From NCBI GenBank assembly GCA_963576475.1, contig OY754987.1, forward strand, positions 4,128,036 to 4,192,035: DNA of 64,000 nt, written 5' to 3'. Shown here one piece after another: positions 21,490 to 33,714 of this stretch. This DNA comes from Molanna angustata (lineage: Eukaryota; Arthropoda; Insecta; Trichoptera; Molannidae). The notes beneath the pieces are model-generated. The model did not search any database. It saw only the letters and a list, made by a program, of their open reading frames with translations, and was not told where the DNA came from. Each line of letters starts with the position of its first letter. Position 1 is the stretch's first letter. A program made the translations under genes and the position numbers.

Positions 21490-22617
21490 AGACATACATA
21501 CCATCACGCCATGTCCCTTACCGGGTAGGCAGAGAGAACCGAACGCCATATCTTTCTATCCTGGCACACATTCATCGCCTCGTCAACATTCATGCATGTT
21601 CGTCTATTGTACATGCTTCTAACATTTCCGTCTTTCAGAATATCGTTCACATGGTCGTGACATCCCTTTCTTGGGCGGCCCCGGCCTCTCAATCCAATCC
21701 TATCCGCATTGTATATTTTCTTCGTCAGGCGTTCCTCATTCATTCTACCCATGTGGCCAAACCATCTCAGTGTGTTCACTTTCATTCTATTAATGATATC
21801 TCTCTTCATCTTACATTCTTTCCTTATGTTCTCATTTCTTACCCTGTCATACATCGTTCTATTGCAGATTCTTCTTAGCGATCTCATTTCAACAGCATTT
21901 ATTCTGCTTTCGTGCGACTTCTGCCATGTCCAGGTTTCACTTGCATACGTCAATGTTGGCACTAAGATAGTGTTATGAATGGCAACTTAGGCAGCCTTTG
22001 ATATGTTGCGATCATTCATAACTGGTCTCAGTGCTCCATTCACTCTGTTTCCTGCCATAACTCTTCTTTCGATATCCTTATCAGGTCGTCCATTCCGTTG
22101 AAACATGCTTCCCAGATATACATACTCGTCGACTTGCTTGAGCCATTCATTCTCTACCTACTCTTATTTTACACGCTATTCTGCTTTCACTCTTTTCAAA
22201 GACCATTACCTTTGATTTGCTGGCATTCATTCTCAGACCGTTCTCTATGCATCCTTCATATACCATGCTTACAAGATACTGTAACTCTTCCATACTTTCA
22301 GCTAACAGTACTTTGTCATCTGCAAACATCAAATCACGCACTATTACATTACTCAGTTTCAGACCCTTGCTTTCATCCTTAAGGGCTCTTATACAGAAGT
22401 CAATGAACAGGTTGAAGAGCCATGGAGACAGCACGCATCCCTGTCTAACGCCATTATTTATCGAGAACCACGATGTTACTGTATCGTTGACATGAACACA
22501 TGCTTCGCTGTTCTCATATAATGACGTGATTGCGCGTATCAGCTTACTCTTCACTCCATACGCTGATAGTATATCCCATAGTTTTTTTTCTATCAACTTT
22601 ATGAGTAATAGTAACAA
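21490..22617 (-). mobile_element. RTE-clade LINE, 3' half of polymerase, best copy
   Basis: Two readable blocks. 22617-22147 carries GVRQGCVLSPWLFNLFID (RT block 4/5) and the catalytic LMFADD followed by LNxSKSK-type sequence (NASKSKVM). 21962-21504 carries LTYASETWTW, RSLRRICNRTMYD, RWFGHMGRMNEERLTKK and GRGRPRKGCHDHVNDIL, and ends YPVRDMA. About 185 bp with shifted frame separates them, so it is not translatable as one protein. The 3' end is a CATA/TATG simple repeat. No endonuclease domain is present: 5'-truncated. Confidence 0.85.
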
Positions 22618-22619
22618 TA

Positions 22620-24585
22620 ATTACGCAATACATTTTTGATACAAAAAATTCAATAAAGCATATTATAAACTAAAAAAATATAAAAATAGGTATAAAGAAC
22701 AATAGTATAAGGGAATAAAAATCAAGTGTCTATGTGAGGGTGAGGGTGTGTCTGCATGTGTAAGAGGATGATGTGGAGATATGTGTTATAAATGACTGAG
22801 TAGAAATATCATTTTAGAACAAACGTCAATTCTCTCATTGGCTCTCTTCTCTACTTCTTTTAAAAATATCTATTCATGATGTTTCAAGAGACACTCAAAT
22901 ATTATTTGGGAATAATCCTGATTTTGAGATATTCAACATGTCTGAAATATGCTTCTTAATACAGTCCCAATAATCAAAGTCTCTATCTTTTCATCTTTAA
23001 TATTTATTATTTGTGAGAATCAATATAACTAAAAATAAAGCTACTTTTTTTAAATATAAAATGTAATATAACAATGGCAATGAAATGGATTTTTTATTCA
23101 CAGACGAAATTCAAATAAAAATACTATTCAAGTATACCAACTTCATTGCGCCAACGAGAAAAATATTTTTATCAATTATTTAATATTTTTGAAGATTGAA
23201 ATTTCACTAAAAATGTCGATATTAAATTCTTTTGTATGTGAAGAGATTGATCTGAAAAAAAATCCGTCAAAATGTATTTTTTGTATGGATGAAAAACAAG
23301 ACGATTTTTCTCTACATTTTTTTTTCAAAAATATACTATTCATTTACACAAAAATAAATACTTGAGATTTATTTTATAATGTTATCATACATTCTTCCCG
23401 TGATACCCATTTAAACTTTTCATATTATTATAAAATTGCCCTTTAAAATAAACAAAGCGAAAAAATTATCAAATAAAATAATGATTAAACTGTGCTTCAT
23501 GGCAAAATTGAAAGTATTTTCATAACAATTTGACTGCCATTAATAAAATGCAATACAGTTAATAACGAAACGCTTTGTCTTCGATTAATAACTTCATCCA
23601 TCCACGGAAAGATTACAAGGAGACAAAATATCGCTTCATAATTTAAGTCTGTTTTGTCAAATGACACGCTTCATAAGTTTGTTAATATTAATTAAGGAAG
23701 CAGATGATATTGTTACTCCCTTGAAAGTTCTTAACAAGTTTTTAATACTCCTGAACAAAGCTAAGTTTAATACTCGCAAGCTATACAGTTTGTGGACCGC
23801 AAATATTTAAGGCGTTGATTTAACTATCTACCTATAGAATCTCTCACTTTACAGAACAAAATTTATATTATATTATAGTGTTATTCAACCTCATTAGGAT
23901 AAACCTGTTTCGAGGTTAAATAACTTTCATATGATTTTATTATTATGAGATTTCAATACTAACAAATGTTTTCTACCACCCATTCTGCTAAAAATCGCCA
24001 CATATATACATAACTCTGAAAGAATACACGTAGAACAAAATAAAAGTCCGGAGAACTCTTAAATCTTTCAGACACATAGAGTGCCAAAGAGAGCTGATTT
24101 TAAGTAAAAAGCAGGCTCGCCGTACACTGTAAATGAAGATATAAGTGCACTGTATTTTTGATAACATGTCTTGAAATCTCTGGAGTTTCTCTTCGTGGCT
24201 ACAAGGTCCGCATGTACAATGGGTCTATAGGAATCCTTGAACACCGATGTAGGGTTCTCATCGAGTACTCTAAAAATTTCGTTGATGCTCAATTTATGTC
24301 CACTCTTTCGATTCCACCCATAAAAAAATCTATTTGAGTAATAATACCTTGTGTTAAATTTCGTATGATTATCTATGGTTTTATAACATTCAATTTTGTC
24401 TATACTTTTTGTTGTATTCAGTTTTTAAAAATTAGAACTGTCATTTTGGCCTCCCTGTAATTTTATATTATTATTCAGTTGTTTTGAAAAAATGGTTGTA
24501 TGAAAATTAATAAAAAAGGTGTCCGACACGCCATTCTGTGTTTCCTTTGCAAATCCAACAAAATCCAGCTATAAAATTATTCACC
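22620..24585. other. long AT-rich stretch, no gene seen
   Basis: About 2 kb inside NPFR intron 2. A 74-codon minus-strand frame at 24068-24292 lacks recognisable motifs. No repeat of this window matches it. Confidence 0.4.
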
Positions 24586-24589
24586 TCCA

Positions 24590-24890
24590 CTTTCTGTTAT
24601 GGAGTGGAATCGTGGACTCTACGGGCAAGATATAGAGACAGAATAGACGCATTCGAAATGTGGTGCTAAGGAGAATGTTGAAAATTCCCTGTACAGCAAG
24701 ATGAACAAACATCTCTATTCTTCAAGAACTTCGCATCACGGGGAGATTGTGGTCCCTATGTCGTCCATATGCTCCTATGAATATTGAAGAGGCGAGGAAT
24801 ATCTTTCAAGATATAAAAATGCGGCCTTCGGTTCTCTCTGCTAATCCCGCGAGAAAATAGCTTGATGCTATGTATTTTGTGTTAATAACT
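24590..24890 (+). mobile_element. RTE-type LINE C-terminus and tail, decayed
   Basis: Frameshifted codons show EWNRGLYGQD, KCGAKENVENSL and related pieces equivalent to the ESWTLR ... FEMWCLRRMLKIPW block of RTE polymerases, then AAAAATGCGGCC, GGTTCTCTCTGC and GCTTGATGCTATG. Confidence 0.65.
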
Positions 24891-25995
24891 TTTTTTTCTA
24901 ATTAGACTTAAGCACCAAATATTTTTTTTACTATAGGAGTAAACTTTGATTAAATCACATTAAGTCGTTGGAATCCACCGGTTTTGGAGCAACGGTTTCT
25001 TCCTAGGGACAGATTATAACTTACCTACTCTCTACAACAACAAAAGGAGGGTCACGTGATTCATGTCAACTTAAATGGTATTTTTCTTATTCATCAGAAA
25101 ATTATTATTAAAGTATGTTTGATCATAAAAAAATAAATAAATTGAAAATGATCAAGAGTAAACATAATTACCCAAATCAGCAGAAACATAAAACCCAACA
25201 ATTCCTAAAATAAGGATAACTTCTTCATATATTATTTATTGATTCCTGGAGCGTCAGCATTTTCCTAGCTTGGCAGGAACTGAACAAGAAAATAACATAA
25301 TATCGTCCAATTATTGTTGAATACACATCCTTCCACCTGGCAACATTCGCAATTCCCGCCGAAAATGTTGCGAGAAATCAATTTAGCACTCCCGCGAGAG
25401 ATTGGCGAAAATTTCCAAGTGCTGATACTTGCAATTTTCTAATATATCAAAGAAATTCGCCAGCATTTTTCTCGACAGAGTATCGTAAGTTTTTTTTTAT
25501 TTGACCACATTGATCGATGGCTTTAGCAAAAGTTCAAAGATTTTTATTCTGCAGTGTTGGCCGACTAAGTAATGATAATATTAATTATTACTTAGTACAA
25601 TAAATAATGAAACTCAGTTGTAATGAGATACCATATATTTTATACACGACATTTTATTTTTTATATTTATAATAAACATGGCATTTTACATACAGAGGTT
25701 TGACAACAATAATAAAGGTATATAAAAAAAGATTAAATGCTATACATATTTCAGACAGAGACAATGGAAAGGTACATATACACATCCAAACCATTGACAC
25801 TCTCTTGCGCTTTGCTGTCAATTAGCGATTTTGCTCTCCAATATGCTAGGGATAATCCCTGTGTTATATTGGATGCAGTCTTTGGTTTTGTAAGTTAAAC
25901 AACATTATTTAAAAGTGGATTCAGCACAATTGGTCATACACTTCCTAACAAACATGCACAGGCACTTTCCATACTCACGTAATATACTGAACCAT
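24891..25995. other. AT-rich stretch, no gene seen
   Basis: Nothing bounded was recognised. 25330-25460 is somewhat richer in CG dinucleotides, without a motif. Confidence 0.35.
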
Positions 25996-26035
25996 ATAAC
26001 ATACACACACAGCACACATACACACACATACACAC

Positions 26036-26038
<3 letters not shown>

Positions 26039-26120
<82 letters not shown>
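26039..26120. repeat. pure (CA)41 microsatellite
   Basis: Uninterrupted CA dinucleotides, preceded by imperfect CACACATA units from about 26003. The open frames through it are artefacts. Confidence 0.95.
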
Positions 26121-26124
<4 letters not shown>

Positions 26125-26289
26125 GTAAACAAACAGCAAGTAGCAAGTTAAGAAATGAGAAAAATGTTATTGTGGTGGATTTGATTCAATGATCCATGTG
26201 GTGGATTTGATTCAATTAATTCCCTTTTGAACCTTTGGTAGTGATTGATATTTTTAATAGAATCTGGGATGGTATTGTAAACACTGGGA

Positions 26290-26800
26290 GCTTGATATGA
26301 ATAAGGCTTGAAATTCTATGCGAAAAATGCATTTGTCACCTCAGGTATAAGAATTTTTGCTCTCATTATTTACAAAAAAAAAACAATTCTCTCAATAGAT
26401 AGCGTTACAACAAAAATAAATAAAAATAATAAGAATGTTGTTCATAATTTCACACATAGATGGCTGTAGTAAAAATTCCTTATTTTCAAGCGAAGGAATT
26501 TCAGTATTACAATTTATAGAACTTTCAAAATTGAATTGATAGGGATCTCATTGAAAAGGCATAATTGGTGAACGTTGCGCAAGCGCATAAAGTGATCACG
26601 TAAACCAGCCGATGACAGGTCGTAAGCCCTGTAGGTGCCTTGATTTCCCGGTGCTCCTACAGTAAATATTCCAACTTCGTCTCTATTGAGATAATTAAAA
26701 ATCTGTTAAAAAATTTCTTTGACTCCCGACAGGGAAAAAAATCCAATGTTTGCGCATATATGCAATAATATAAATATTCGATAAAAAATAATTATCAATC
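26290..26800 (+). repeat. repeat D, copy 1
   Basis: Runs parallel to 39085-39500: TCTATGCGAAAAATGCATTT, TCTCTCAATAGATAGCGTT, CACATAGATGGCTGTAGTAA, GATAGGGATCTCATT, GGTGAACGTTGCGCAAGCGC, CAGCCGATGACAGGTCGTAA, then the tail CTTGATTTCCCGG, TCGTCTCTATTGAGAT, CGACAGGGAAAAAAATCC and GCGCATATATGCAAT. Probably a non-autonomous element; class unknown. Confidence 0.75.
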
Positions 26801-27721
26801 ATTATAATTACCAAATTCGCCGACTTATTTCTCAATAATTCAAGTATAGTTTTGAACGTCTCTGATCAACTCATCAAAAGTTCTCAGTTGCGATGTCATA
26901 ATTGAAGATGGTGTGAAGTAGGCCCTTATTGTCCATAAAACTCCTGGAAATTCCCCAAAATCGCCAGCCAGAAGAACAACAAAATATCGTCCTTGACTTT
27001 TAATTGGATCGTCTTATGAAGGAGAGACAGATATTATCACTTGAAAATTCAACAAGCCGGAATTCCCGTGCAAATTTGATGCCGTTGTTCGCAATAAAAA
27101 AACCCAAAAATTATTTCGTTTTATATCCGAAGCTTGTTACAAAATTACGACATAACTATGTAAAGTGCCAAACTTCTTTATCCCCTTAATTAACACTATG
27201 TATGTTACAGAAGCCAGATTAAAACGAGTTGGTTGTGGACTACTACTCTCCTGTAGGTAAGACATTTATATATTTATTTAATCAATAAAAAACCAACAGT
27301 TTTTTTTTATTTTTACATAAAATATATAGAAATGGAAGATAAATAAATGAATAAAAAATAAATAATTATTAACGCGGACTAATGTCCGCAGAAAACAGAA
27401 TAACGATCTGCTAATAATAAACACATGTAGCGTAAAAACTAGTGTATATTGCCGCGATAACAGAACCGGGAGATGAAGATGCTGATGACGGACAACAGAG
27501 ATATGTGGAGAGATGGATTTTGACCATGAAGAATAAAATTTATACTCTTTATTTTAATATAATTGTTTTGTTTTATTTCATTTATTTATTTATAACTTCC
27601 TCCCAAGATACAAAGTTTCGCTGAGGGAAGCAATTCTCAGTCAAACTAAAAAAATTAACAATGGAAACTAACGTTTTAACGTGTGTTTTTAAATAAATTT
27701 CATTTTATTAATTGACTTCAC
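26801..27721. other. no supported gene
   Basis: Short frames at 27004-27189 and 27442-27624 have no motif. Nothing bounded was recognised. Confidence 0.35.
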
Positions 27722-27905
27722 AGAATACTAAAAAAGAGACCTTGGGAAAATAAAAGACCGGTAGGGCGACCACAAAAAAGATGGGTGAACGATATTATAC
27801 CGGTTGCGGGAAGGGGTTGGCTGGGGGAAGCACAGGACCGAGAGAGATGGAGTTCATTGGAGGAGGCCTACATCCAGCAGTGAAGAGATGGCTGACAAAG
27901 AAGAA
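27722..27905 (+). mobile_element. RTE-type LINE C-terminus, clean frame
   Basis: 53 codons without a break (27722-27880) then TGA: KRPVGRPQKRWVNDI, then GWLGEAQDRERW and LEEAYIQQ, the usual end of lepidopteran endonuclease-reverse transcriptases. Followed by a GAAGAAGAAGAA tail. A different RTE family from the 21.5-kb copy. Confidence 0.8.
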
Positions 27906-27917
27906 GAAGAAAAAGAA

Positions 27918-28095
27918 TTGACTTCACACCATCACGGCATATTTCACAATGTGGAGTAACCAGCGACAGTTATGCGGGTGTAAATCACCTTATAAAAGGA
28001 AACACGACTAGTACGTGTATGCCCACACACCATTCTCATCAGACCTAAATTGGCACTATATTCGGAATGGATGGTGAACCTAATTTCTGCGAAGA
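27918..28095 (+). repeat. repeat X, copy 1, 5' part
   Basis: CACACCATCACGGCATAT, GAGTAACCAGCGACAG, CGGGTGTAAATCACCTTATA, GTGTATGCCCACACA and GGATGGTGAACCT, as at 52.34 and 58.78 kb. The element is interrupted by a LINE and resumes at 28870. Confidence 0.7.
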
Positions 28096-28868
28096 GAAAC
28101 CCCAATGAATTGCAAGTTTCTTTCAACGGAAGCACCCTACCTAACAGCAGCTTTATCGACCTGCTTGGAGTATCTATAACGAACCAATTACACTACAAGG
28201 GCTCCATCGAAGCTAAGGTGAAACTCGCCTCCAAAAAATTGAGCGTACTACATATATAGAGCGCGTAGATATTTTACTAAGGCCCAGATCTGTATACTCT
28301 ACAAAGCGCAAATACGTCCAATTATTGAATATGGCAGTCACCTCTGGAGTGGCGCCCCCCAATACCTACTGAATACCCTCGACGCTGTCCAAAGGCGTGC
28401 TATACGTCTGATTGATGATCCATCACTGACTGATGGATTGCAATCACTAGAACACAGACGCAGAGTCGGTATTTTAAGTTTATTCTATAGATACTACCAC
28501 GGGAATTGCTCAGAAGAACTTGCATCTTTGGTCCCTCCTCCACCCACTCGCAACAGAGTCACTCGCTTCACTCAATCGCAGCATCCATTCACAGTGGACC
28601 TTCAACATATACGAACAAGTCGCTTCTCGAACTCCTTTATTAATACAGCAGCCCGACTGTGGAATGATCTTCCGAATTCTGTGTTTCCATCTTCGTACAA
28701 CCCGGGTCTTTTTAAAATCCGAATTAATAAACTCTTTTCTAGATTGCAAACCCCTCCCAATGCTACGTAGTGCGCTTCTTCGGAAGAGTAAAATGGACCC
28801 AAATCCTAATAGCTGGCGTCTCCTACGTAGACATGTTAAAAAAAAAAACCTCAGTGTTCAACTATATG
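28096..28868 (+). mobile_element. non-LTR retrotransposon (LINE-J1) C-terminus
   Basis: Polymerase 3' region: LGVSITNQLHYKGSIEAKVK, then AQIRPIIEYGSHLWSGAPQY, AVQRRAIRLIDDPSL, GILSLFYRYYHGNCSEEL and the end NTAARLWNDLPNSVFP followed by PPNAT and TAG. A 4-bp TATA insertion near 28255 relative to the 57.7-kb copy causes a frameshift and stop. A CR1/Jockey-group assignment is likely. It lies within repeat X. Confidence 0.8.
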
Positions 28869-28869
28869 A

Positions 28870-29003
28870 GATATTATTGTTGCCTGTTGTGTTTTCGATT
28901 ACCCGGCCCTTACGGGACACCCGAAATGATGATAATAGAAAAGAGTGGAAGCGCCATTCTAAGCCGGTGCCTCACGGTGCCTCCGAACCCAAGATGTAAT
29001 ACA
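28870..29003 (+). repeat. repeat X, copy 1, 3' part
   Basis: TTGCCTGTTGTGTTTTCGAT, CGGCCCTTACGGGACACCCG, AGAGTGGAAGCGCCATTCTA and GCCGGTGCCTCAC match the 3' half of repeat X at 52.5 kb. Confidence 0.65.
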
Positions 29004-29660
29004 ACATAATCCATCTTCTAACCAACTAATCCACTAAGGCCATACTTTTTAAGGAAACTTCTGGAATATATCATTTGTTATTTTCCGACAACTTTCTCAT
29101 ACAATACAAACGTTCTCATCTTATGAAATAATTTATTGTCGAGTAAAGAAAAAGATGAAAAAAAATTGTGAAAATTCTCAGAACGAGACGGAAACTTAAC
29201 AAGTTTCCAAAGTTCACCATTTAAAAAGTTATACGAAATCCAAAGAGAAAATAAAATATACTTTGTCACTAAAACGCTTTAAATCGAATTAGAACTTACG
29301 TCTGCTAATGCCTTAACTTAAGACTTCGCAAATATGCTTCGTAGGTATTTATCGAAAGTTGTTTAGGGAATTTTAAAACCTCACGCCTAATTGGATTTAA
29401 AAAATCATCAAAGAAGTATTTTTTTATCATGTGCAATATAACTGAAAAGATTATACCTACGCCTAGAGCTATATCTTTTTCAACAATTTTATTTATTTAT
29501 TTTAAATATATTTAATAATAATCATATTTAGAGATTGTCAACCTTTTAAGAAGAAGAAAGCGTATATTCACATAATGTGCAAATTTTATTGTTGCAAAAA
29601 ATCAATAGTTTTTTTTAATTAAATTAAATAAAAAATCATTATACACACATTACGTTATAA
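29004..29660. other. AT-rich stretch, no gene seen
   Basis: No supported ORF or repeat. Confidence 0.4.
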
Positions 29661-29661
29661 G

Positions 29662-29930
29662 TACTCAATGGCGGTCTTATTGCCATGAGGCAATATTTAT
29701 TTATTTAATATTACTTCTCGGGCAACTAACAAGCACTATGTCAAATATTAATTTAACACGTTCCCAATAACAAGTTGCCACATTCTGGAGACTTACGATA
29801 TTTATCGTCTCACAGATCCAGACTGAAAACAGAATTTAAAAAACTGTATCTCCACCGGGAATTGAACCTGGGACCTTTAGCTCAAAAGTCAGATACCCAA
29901 CCCACAAAGCCATGAAAGCCGACAAGCAAT
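29662..29930 (-). mobile_element. SINE-B, near full length, with hairpin tail
   Basis: Reverse orientation: the tail ATTGCCATGAGGCAAT, CTTCTCGGGCAACTAAC, TTGCCACATTCTGGAGACTT, CTCACAGATCCAGACTGAAA, then GGGAATTGAACCTGGGACC (B-box) and the head near AAAGCCATGAAAGCCGA. Confidence 0.8.
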
Positions 29931-30250
29931 TTGTGGTGCGTATATAAGCAATGTGTGGTGGATCATCCCATGATTTCCACAATCACTACTGGCGTGTCAT
30001 GGCTACTAAATCAAGCTGAACGTATAAACAATGATCTTCTCCTACTCTCATCATTCGGAATTTCTTCAGGCGCCCGGCCTAGACGTATCGCGTACTTTCC
30101 TTCACATTCTTATTACGTGTGAATTAAATATAATAATTTAACAAATACTATGTAAAAAATTGATCGAAATAAAATATATCAGAGTTAGTACAATCTTTTA
30201 TTACATGAATTATCAGTTGCACCCAATTGTTTGTAGTGTATCTATTATAA
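29931..30250. other. unassigned
   Basis: A 63-codon frame starting 29931 begins inside SINE flanks and has no motif. 30060-30100 is GC-richer. Confidence 0.3.
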
Positions 30251-30254
30251 TAAT

Positions 30255-31145
30255 ATAATAATAATGAAAATTTATAAAGCGCCGTTTAGTGACAACCGTG
30301 GTCACCTCAAGGGCGCGATCAGTTTGCAAAAAAATAAGTTAAAATTAGTCCTATAGCTAACACATTGAAAATGGTGAAACGTAGAAATCACAAATTAATC
30401 TAGTTATATACATATTACATAATCCAGATGAAATTAATTATAAAAAAATAGTCAATTCAAAGTAAACTGGCATAATATTTAGTAAACATAATATTATTGA
30501 AAGGATGAAGGACAATCTGGATAGGATTTGCGGAAAAAATGAGTTTTTAATTTCTTCTTCAATTCATTGATATTTTCGGTACATCCATTGGAAGATTGTT
30601 CCATGACTTTGGTCCAGAAACGCCAAAAGATCGATATATGTATTTTGGTTTATTTGTGAGATTTGTTTCTACTAGTTTTTTTATTGTATTGGGTCATTGA
30701 TCTTAGCGTACTTTGTTTATTGTTAGGTAAAATGGAATACAAAGTTCCGATATATATTTCGGGGCCATGCTATTGAGTGCTTTAAAGACAAGGAGACATG
30801 TTTTAAATTCTATACGTTCTGGGCTCTTCAGCCAATGAAGTTTGTGAAGTGTTGGTGAGACATGTGAGAAACGATCAATCTGGTAAATATAACGGGCTGC
30901 TGCATTGAGGATGAGTTGTATTCTATGGATTTGGTATTGCGGTAGGTGTGCTAATATGGCGTTACAATAATCTACACGGGAAACTATTATAGAATTTATA
31001 AGGACCTTAGCAGCATTTGTCGAGAGACACCTTCGAATAGGTCTAAGTTGTCTGAGAAAGTAACAACTTTGTCTGATTATGGTAGAAATGTGTTTATCCA
31101 TAGAGAGTGCATACCAAGAAATTTTACGCAGTTAGAAGGAGAATA
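30255..31145 (-). mobile_element. L2-clade LINE 3' end
   Basis: Frame 31101-30703 encodes SRVDYCNAILAHLP, IQLILNAAARYIYQ, HVSPTLHKLHWL, ERIEFKTCLLVFKALN and PKYISELC, the canonical C-terminal order of L2/CR1 polymerases. Downstream on that strand a tail carries ACTAAACGGCGCTTTATAAA, as expected for L2 3' ends. 5'-truncated. Confidence 0.85.
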
Positions 31146-31263
31146 TATATGTAGAGAGTTAGAGAGATGAGTTTTAACTATACATTTAGAACATACAATA
31201 ATCCTTCATATAAAATAATAAAATTAAAACTATAAAATTAAATAATCACAATAATAATTACTA

Positions 31264-31345
31264 AAATAAATATTTCCCTATAATTGGTGACCCCGACATA
31301 CTCCCGAGGTTTATATCTCCCTATAATTGGTGACCCTCGACATTC
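31264..31345 (+). other. duplicated primer-binding-site-like sequence
   Basis: CCCTATAATTGGTGACCC occurs twice, 43 bp apart; the first continues CCGACAT. TGGTGACCCCGAC is complementary to the 3' end of tRNA-Trp including CCA, the primer of CsRn1/Kabuki-type Ty3 retrotransposons. AT-rich DNA before it could be LTR, but no second LTR or gag/pol was found. Confidence 0.35.
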
Positions 31346-31840
31346 TACGACGATTTAAATATATTTTTGTGCATATTCTTGTGATGTAATTTTTTTTTTT
31401 GTTACAAGATCACAATTTTTCAATGTAACAAATTGTTAAACTATCGATTGCTTATCCTCCCTACAAATGTATATACATATATTTCAATTCTATTGTTATT
31501 TGTTTAATTGAGTTTTTGTTCATTAATTTATTTATTGATTGATTTATTTAATACTTCACTTAATTTCATTTCTATTGTTATTTAAGTAATTGAGTATTGT
31601 TCATTAATTTATTTATATAGTTGATTTATTTATTTATTCATTAATTAATTAATTCTTACCTAACTACAAAAATGATAAATATTTGGTAGTATTTGGAGTC
31701 TACACTGGTCTATATGCTGGTTACTCATTTTTTGCATATATTATATGAATATGACTGTTTGTACTCTGTAAAACGAAATAAAATAAAATAGAATATAATT
31801 ATAAGCAAAATGGACAGACGTAGAGAAAGTCGATGAACAA
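31346..31840. other. AT-rich stretch with ATTTATTTATT runs
   Basis: Low-complexity TTTATTTA/TTAATTAA sequence; no gene. Confidence 0.4.
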
Positions 31841-31844
31841 ATGC

Positions 31845-32105
31845 AGTACATATATTCTGTGGAGCACCAGCTTAGAATAGTACTTCCAATCTTTTCTAAA
31901 GTCATCGTTTTCGGATCACAAAGCAATGTGGTTCATCAGCCATTTTGAATGTTGCCTTTTTAGAGGAGACGACACTAGCGTATGGGCATACACAAATGTG
32001 TCTGATATGTGATTTGTTTAATGAGACAATGCACACCTTCACACCTGTCTCTTATTACCCCACGTTGTGGGATACATATGCCGTGATGGTATGTACCTAT
32101 GTATA
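31845..32105 (-). repeat. repeat X, reverse copy
   Basis: The complement reads ACCATCACGGCATATG, GAGACAGGTGTGAAGGTGT, AAAGGCAACATTCAAAATGG and AGTACTATTCTAAGCTGGTG. It shows the element's middle without the LINE or L2 inserts seen in the other copies. Confidence 0.65.
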
Positions 32106-32510
32106 TTTTGCCTGTATTTGGAAAATATTAAGATAGTATGTTTTTATCACAACACCTACAATATTTCGTTCATAACTTATTTACGGTCCATCTTCAAATG
32201 GAAATATATAATTCACGATCTTTACCAAAAATGAATAATGTTGCTATAATATTTTATACTTCAACTTCGTGTCTCTCTCACACACACGACCAATAGTCGT
32301 CGATTTTTATTTTGCCAATCCTCATAAATCATTGCCAGTTCCTTGAGGGATCGTAAAATCAGTCATAAATGTCTCCGCCATTCTTAGATTTTCAACGTAC
32401 GAAATGTGATATGCTTTCCATCTTCAAACGGGGCCGTATCCACCGTAGGTTCAAATTGTGCAGTCGTGCGTGAAACAACAAAAAAGCTCAAAAGTGCACA
32501 TCAGAGTTCG
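32106..32510. other. no supported gene
   Basis: Nothing bounded was recognised. Confidence 0.35.
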
Positions 32511-32514
32511 CAGT

Positions 32515-33110
32515 AATAATAATAATAATTTGTATAGCGCCGTTTAATGATTCAAGATCATTCCAAGGGCGCTGTTATTTAGATAGATATTATATTGCTC
32601 TACGACATAAACTCTGTTTTTGTTAGGTATAATTTTATCTTGTTATGAGATATCCACGTAGCGACTTTTTCGATGCACTCAGAGTATCCACTTCCAGACG
32701 GTTTTTGTACATGGGATTACAAAATTTGAATAACAAGCGGTCGTTAGCGTAAGCAAAAGAGTCAAATCCTTCATTTTGAATTATGTTATCAAGTTGTTTT
32801 ATGTATAAAATAAATAAAATTGGTCCGAGCACCGATCCCTGAGGCACCCCAAACTTTACAATTTCCGGTAAAGACGTATTATTATTTATCCTCACAGACT
32901 GGCATCTTTCTGAAATATATGAGGTCATCCATTTTAGAAAATTTCCACAAATTCCGTATTCGCGTTCCAAGAGTCGAAGGAGAATTTCGTGATCAACAGT
33001 ATCAAAAGCAGCACTCATGTCAAGAATTTACACTAGAGCAATATTCCCAGATTCAATTCGTGCAATAAGATCGGACAGTATTCTCATTAGTACAGCAGTA
33101 AGAAGACATT
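32515..33110 (-). mobile_element. L2-clade LINE, RT core remnant
   Basis: Frame 33018-32635 contains MSAAFDTVDHEILLRLLE, FGVPQGSVLGPILFILYI and, where the catalytic YADD is expected, AYANDRLLF. The 3' tail again has the GCGCCGTTTAATGATTC sequence (about 32538). The altered catalytic Asp means this copy is dead even without its truncations. Confidence 0.85.
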
Positions 33111-33244
33111 TAGTTATTTATTTTATTTATTTATTTATCTTTCTGTACTCAGGTCTACTAAACGAAGAAGAAGAAGAGGTCCTTAAAATCAATGTGCGGA
33201 AAAAATATCAATTAATGGGAATAAGTAATGAGGATATTATATGA

Positions 33245-33345
33245 GAATAAATGATCGAAAAAGATATCGTACGTAAGGTGAAAATAAATACCATGAAATG
33301 GTTTGGACACATACAAAGAATGAGGAATGATCGTATGTTTTTAAT
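33245..33345 (+). mobile_element. RTE LINE scrap
   Basis: Codons read IEKDIVRKVKINTMKWFGHI followed by QRMRNDRM, the WFGH block of RTE. Both edges are uncertain. Confidence 0.55.
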
Positions 33346-33550
33346 TTATTTTTTATTGTAAAAGGTAAATAGACGTAGGTACTACATACATAATGTAAAA
33401 AAAACTATAATATATTTAATAATAAAATATCCAAAACGAGTACCTATCTCGAATTTCCTTTGAGTGTCATATTGTGAAAATCATCATATTATTTTTTGCA
33501 ACAGTAATAAAGGAAAAAAACAGAGTTACGAGGAAATAGGGAGGAGGATA

Positions 33551-33602
33551 GTGTATATGTGTGTGGTGTGTGGGTGTGTGTATGTGTGTGTGTAGTGTGT
33601 GC
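33551..33602. repeat. imperfect TG microsatellite
   Basis: TGTG units with GGTG and TATG interruptions. Flanking frames are composition artefacts. Confidence 0.8.
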
Positions 33603-33714
33603 ACGAGATTGAGTTTATTTGTAAAAGCATAAAGAGTACATAGCACAAGTAAAAAAAGAACATAAAAAAAAAACAAAAAAAAAGTCACAAAAGAGCTTTT
33701 TAAAGATGTGAGGA

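Noticed and set aside
25905..26151. Cys/Val- or Thr/His-rich ORFs
   Set aside because: They read through a (CA)41 microsatellite.
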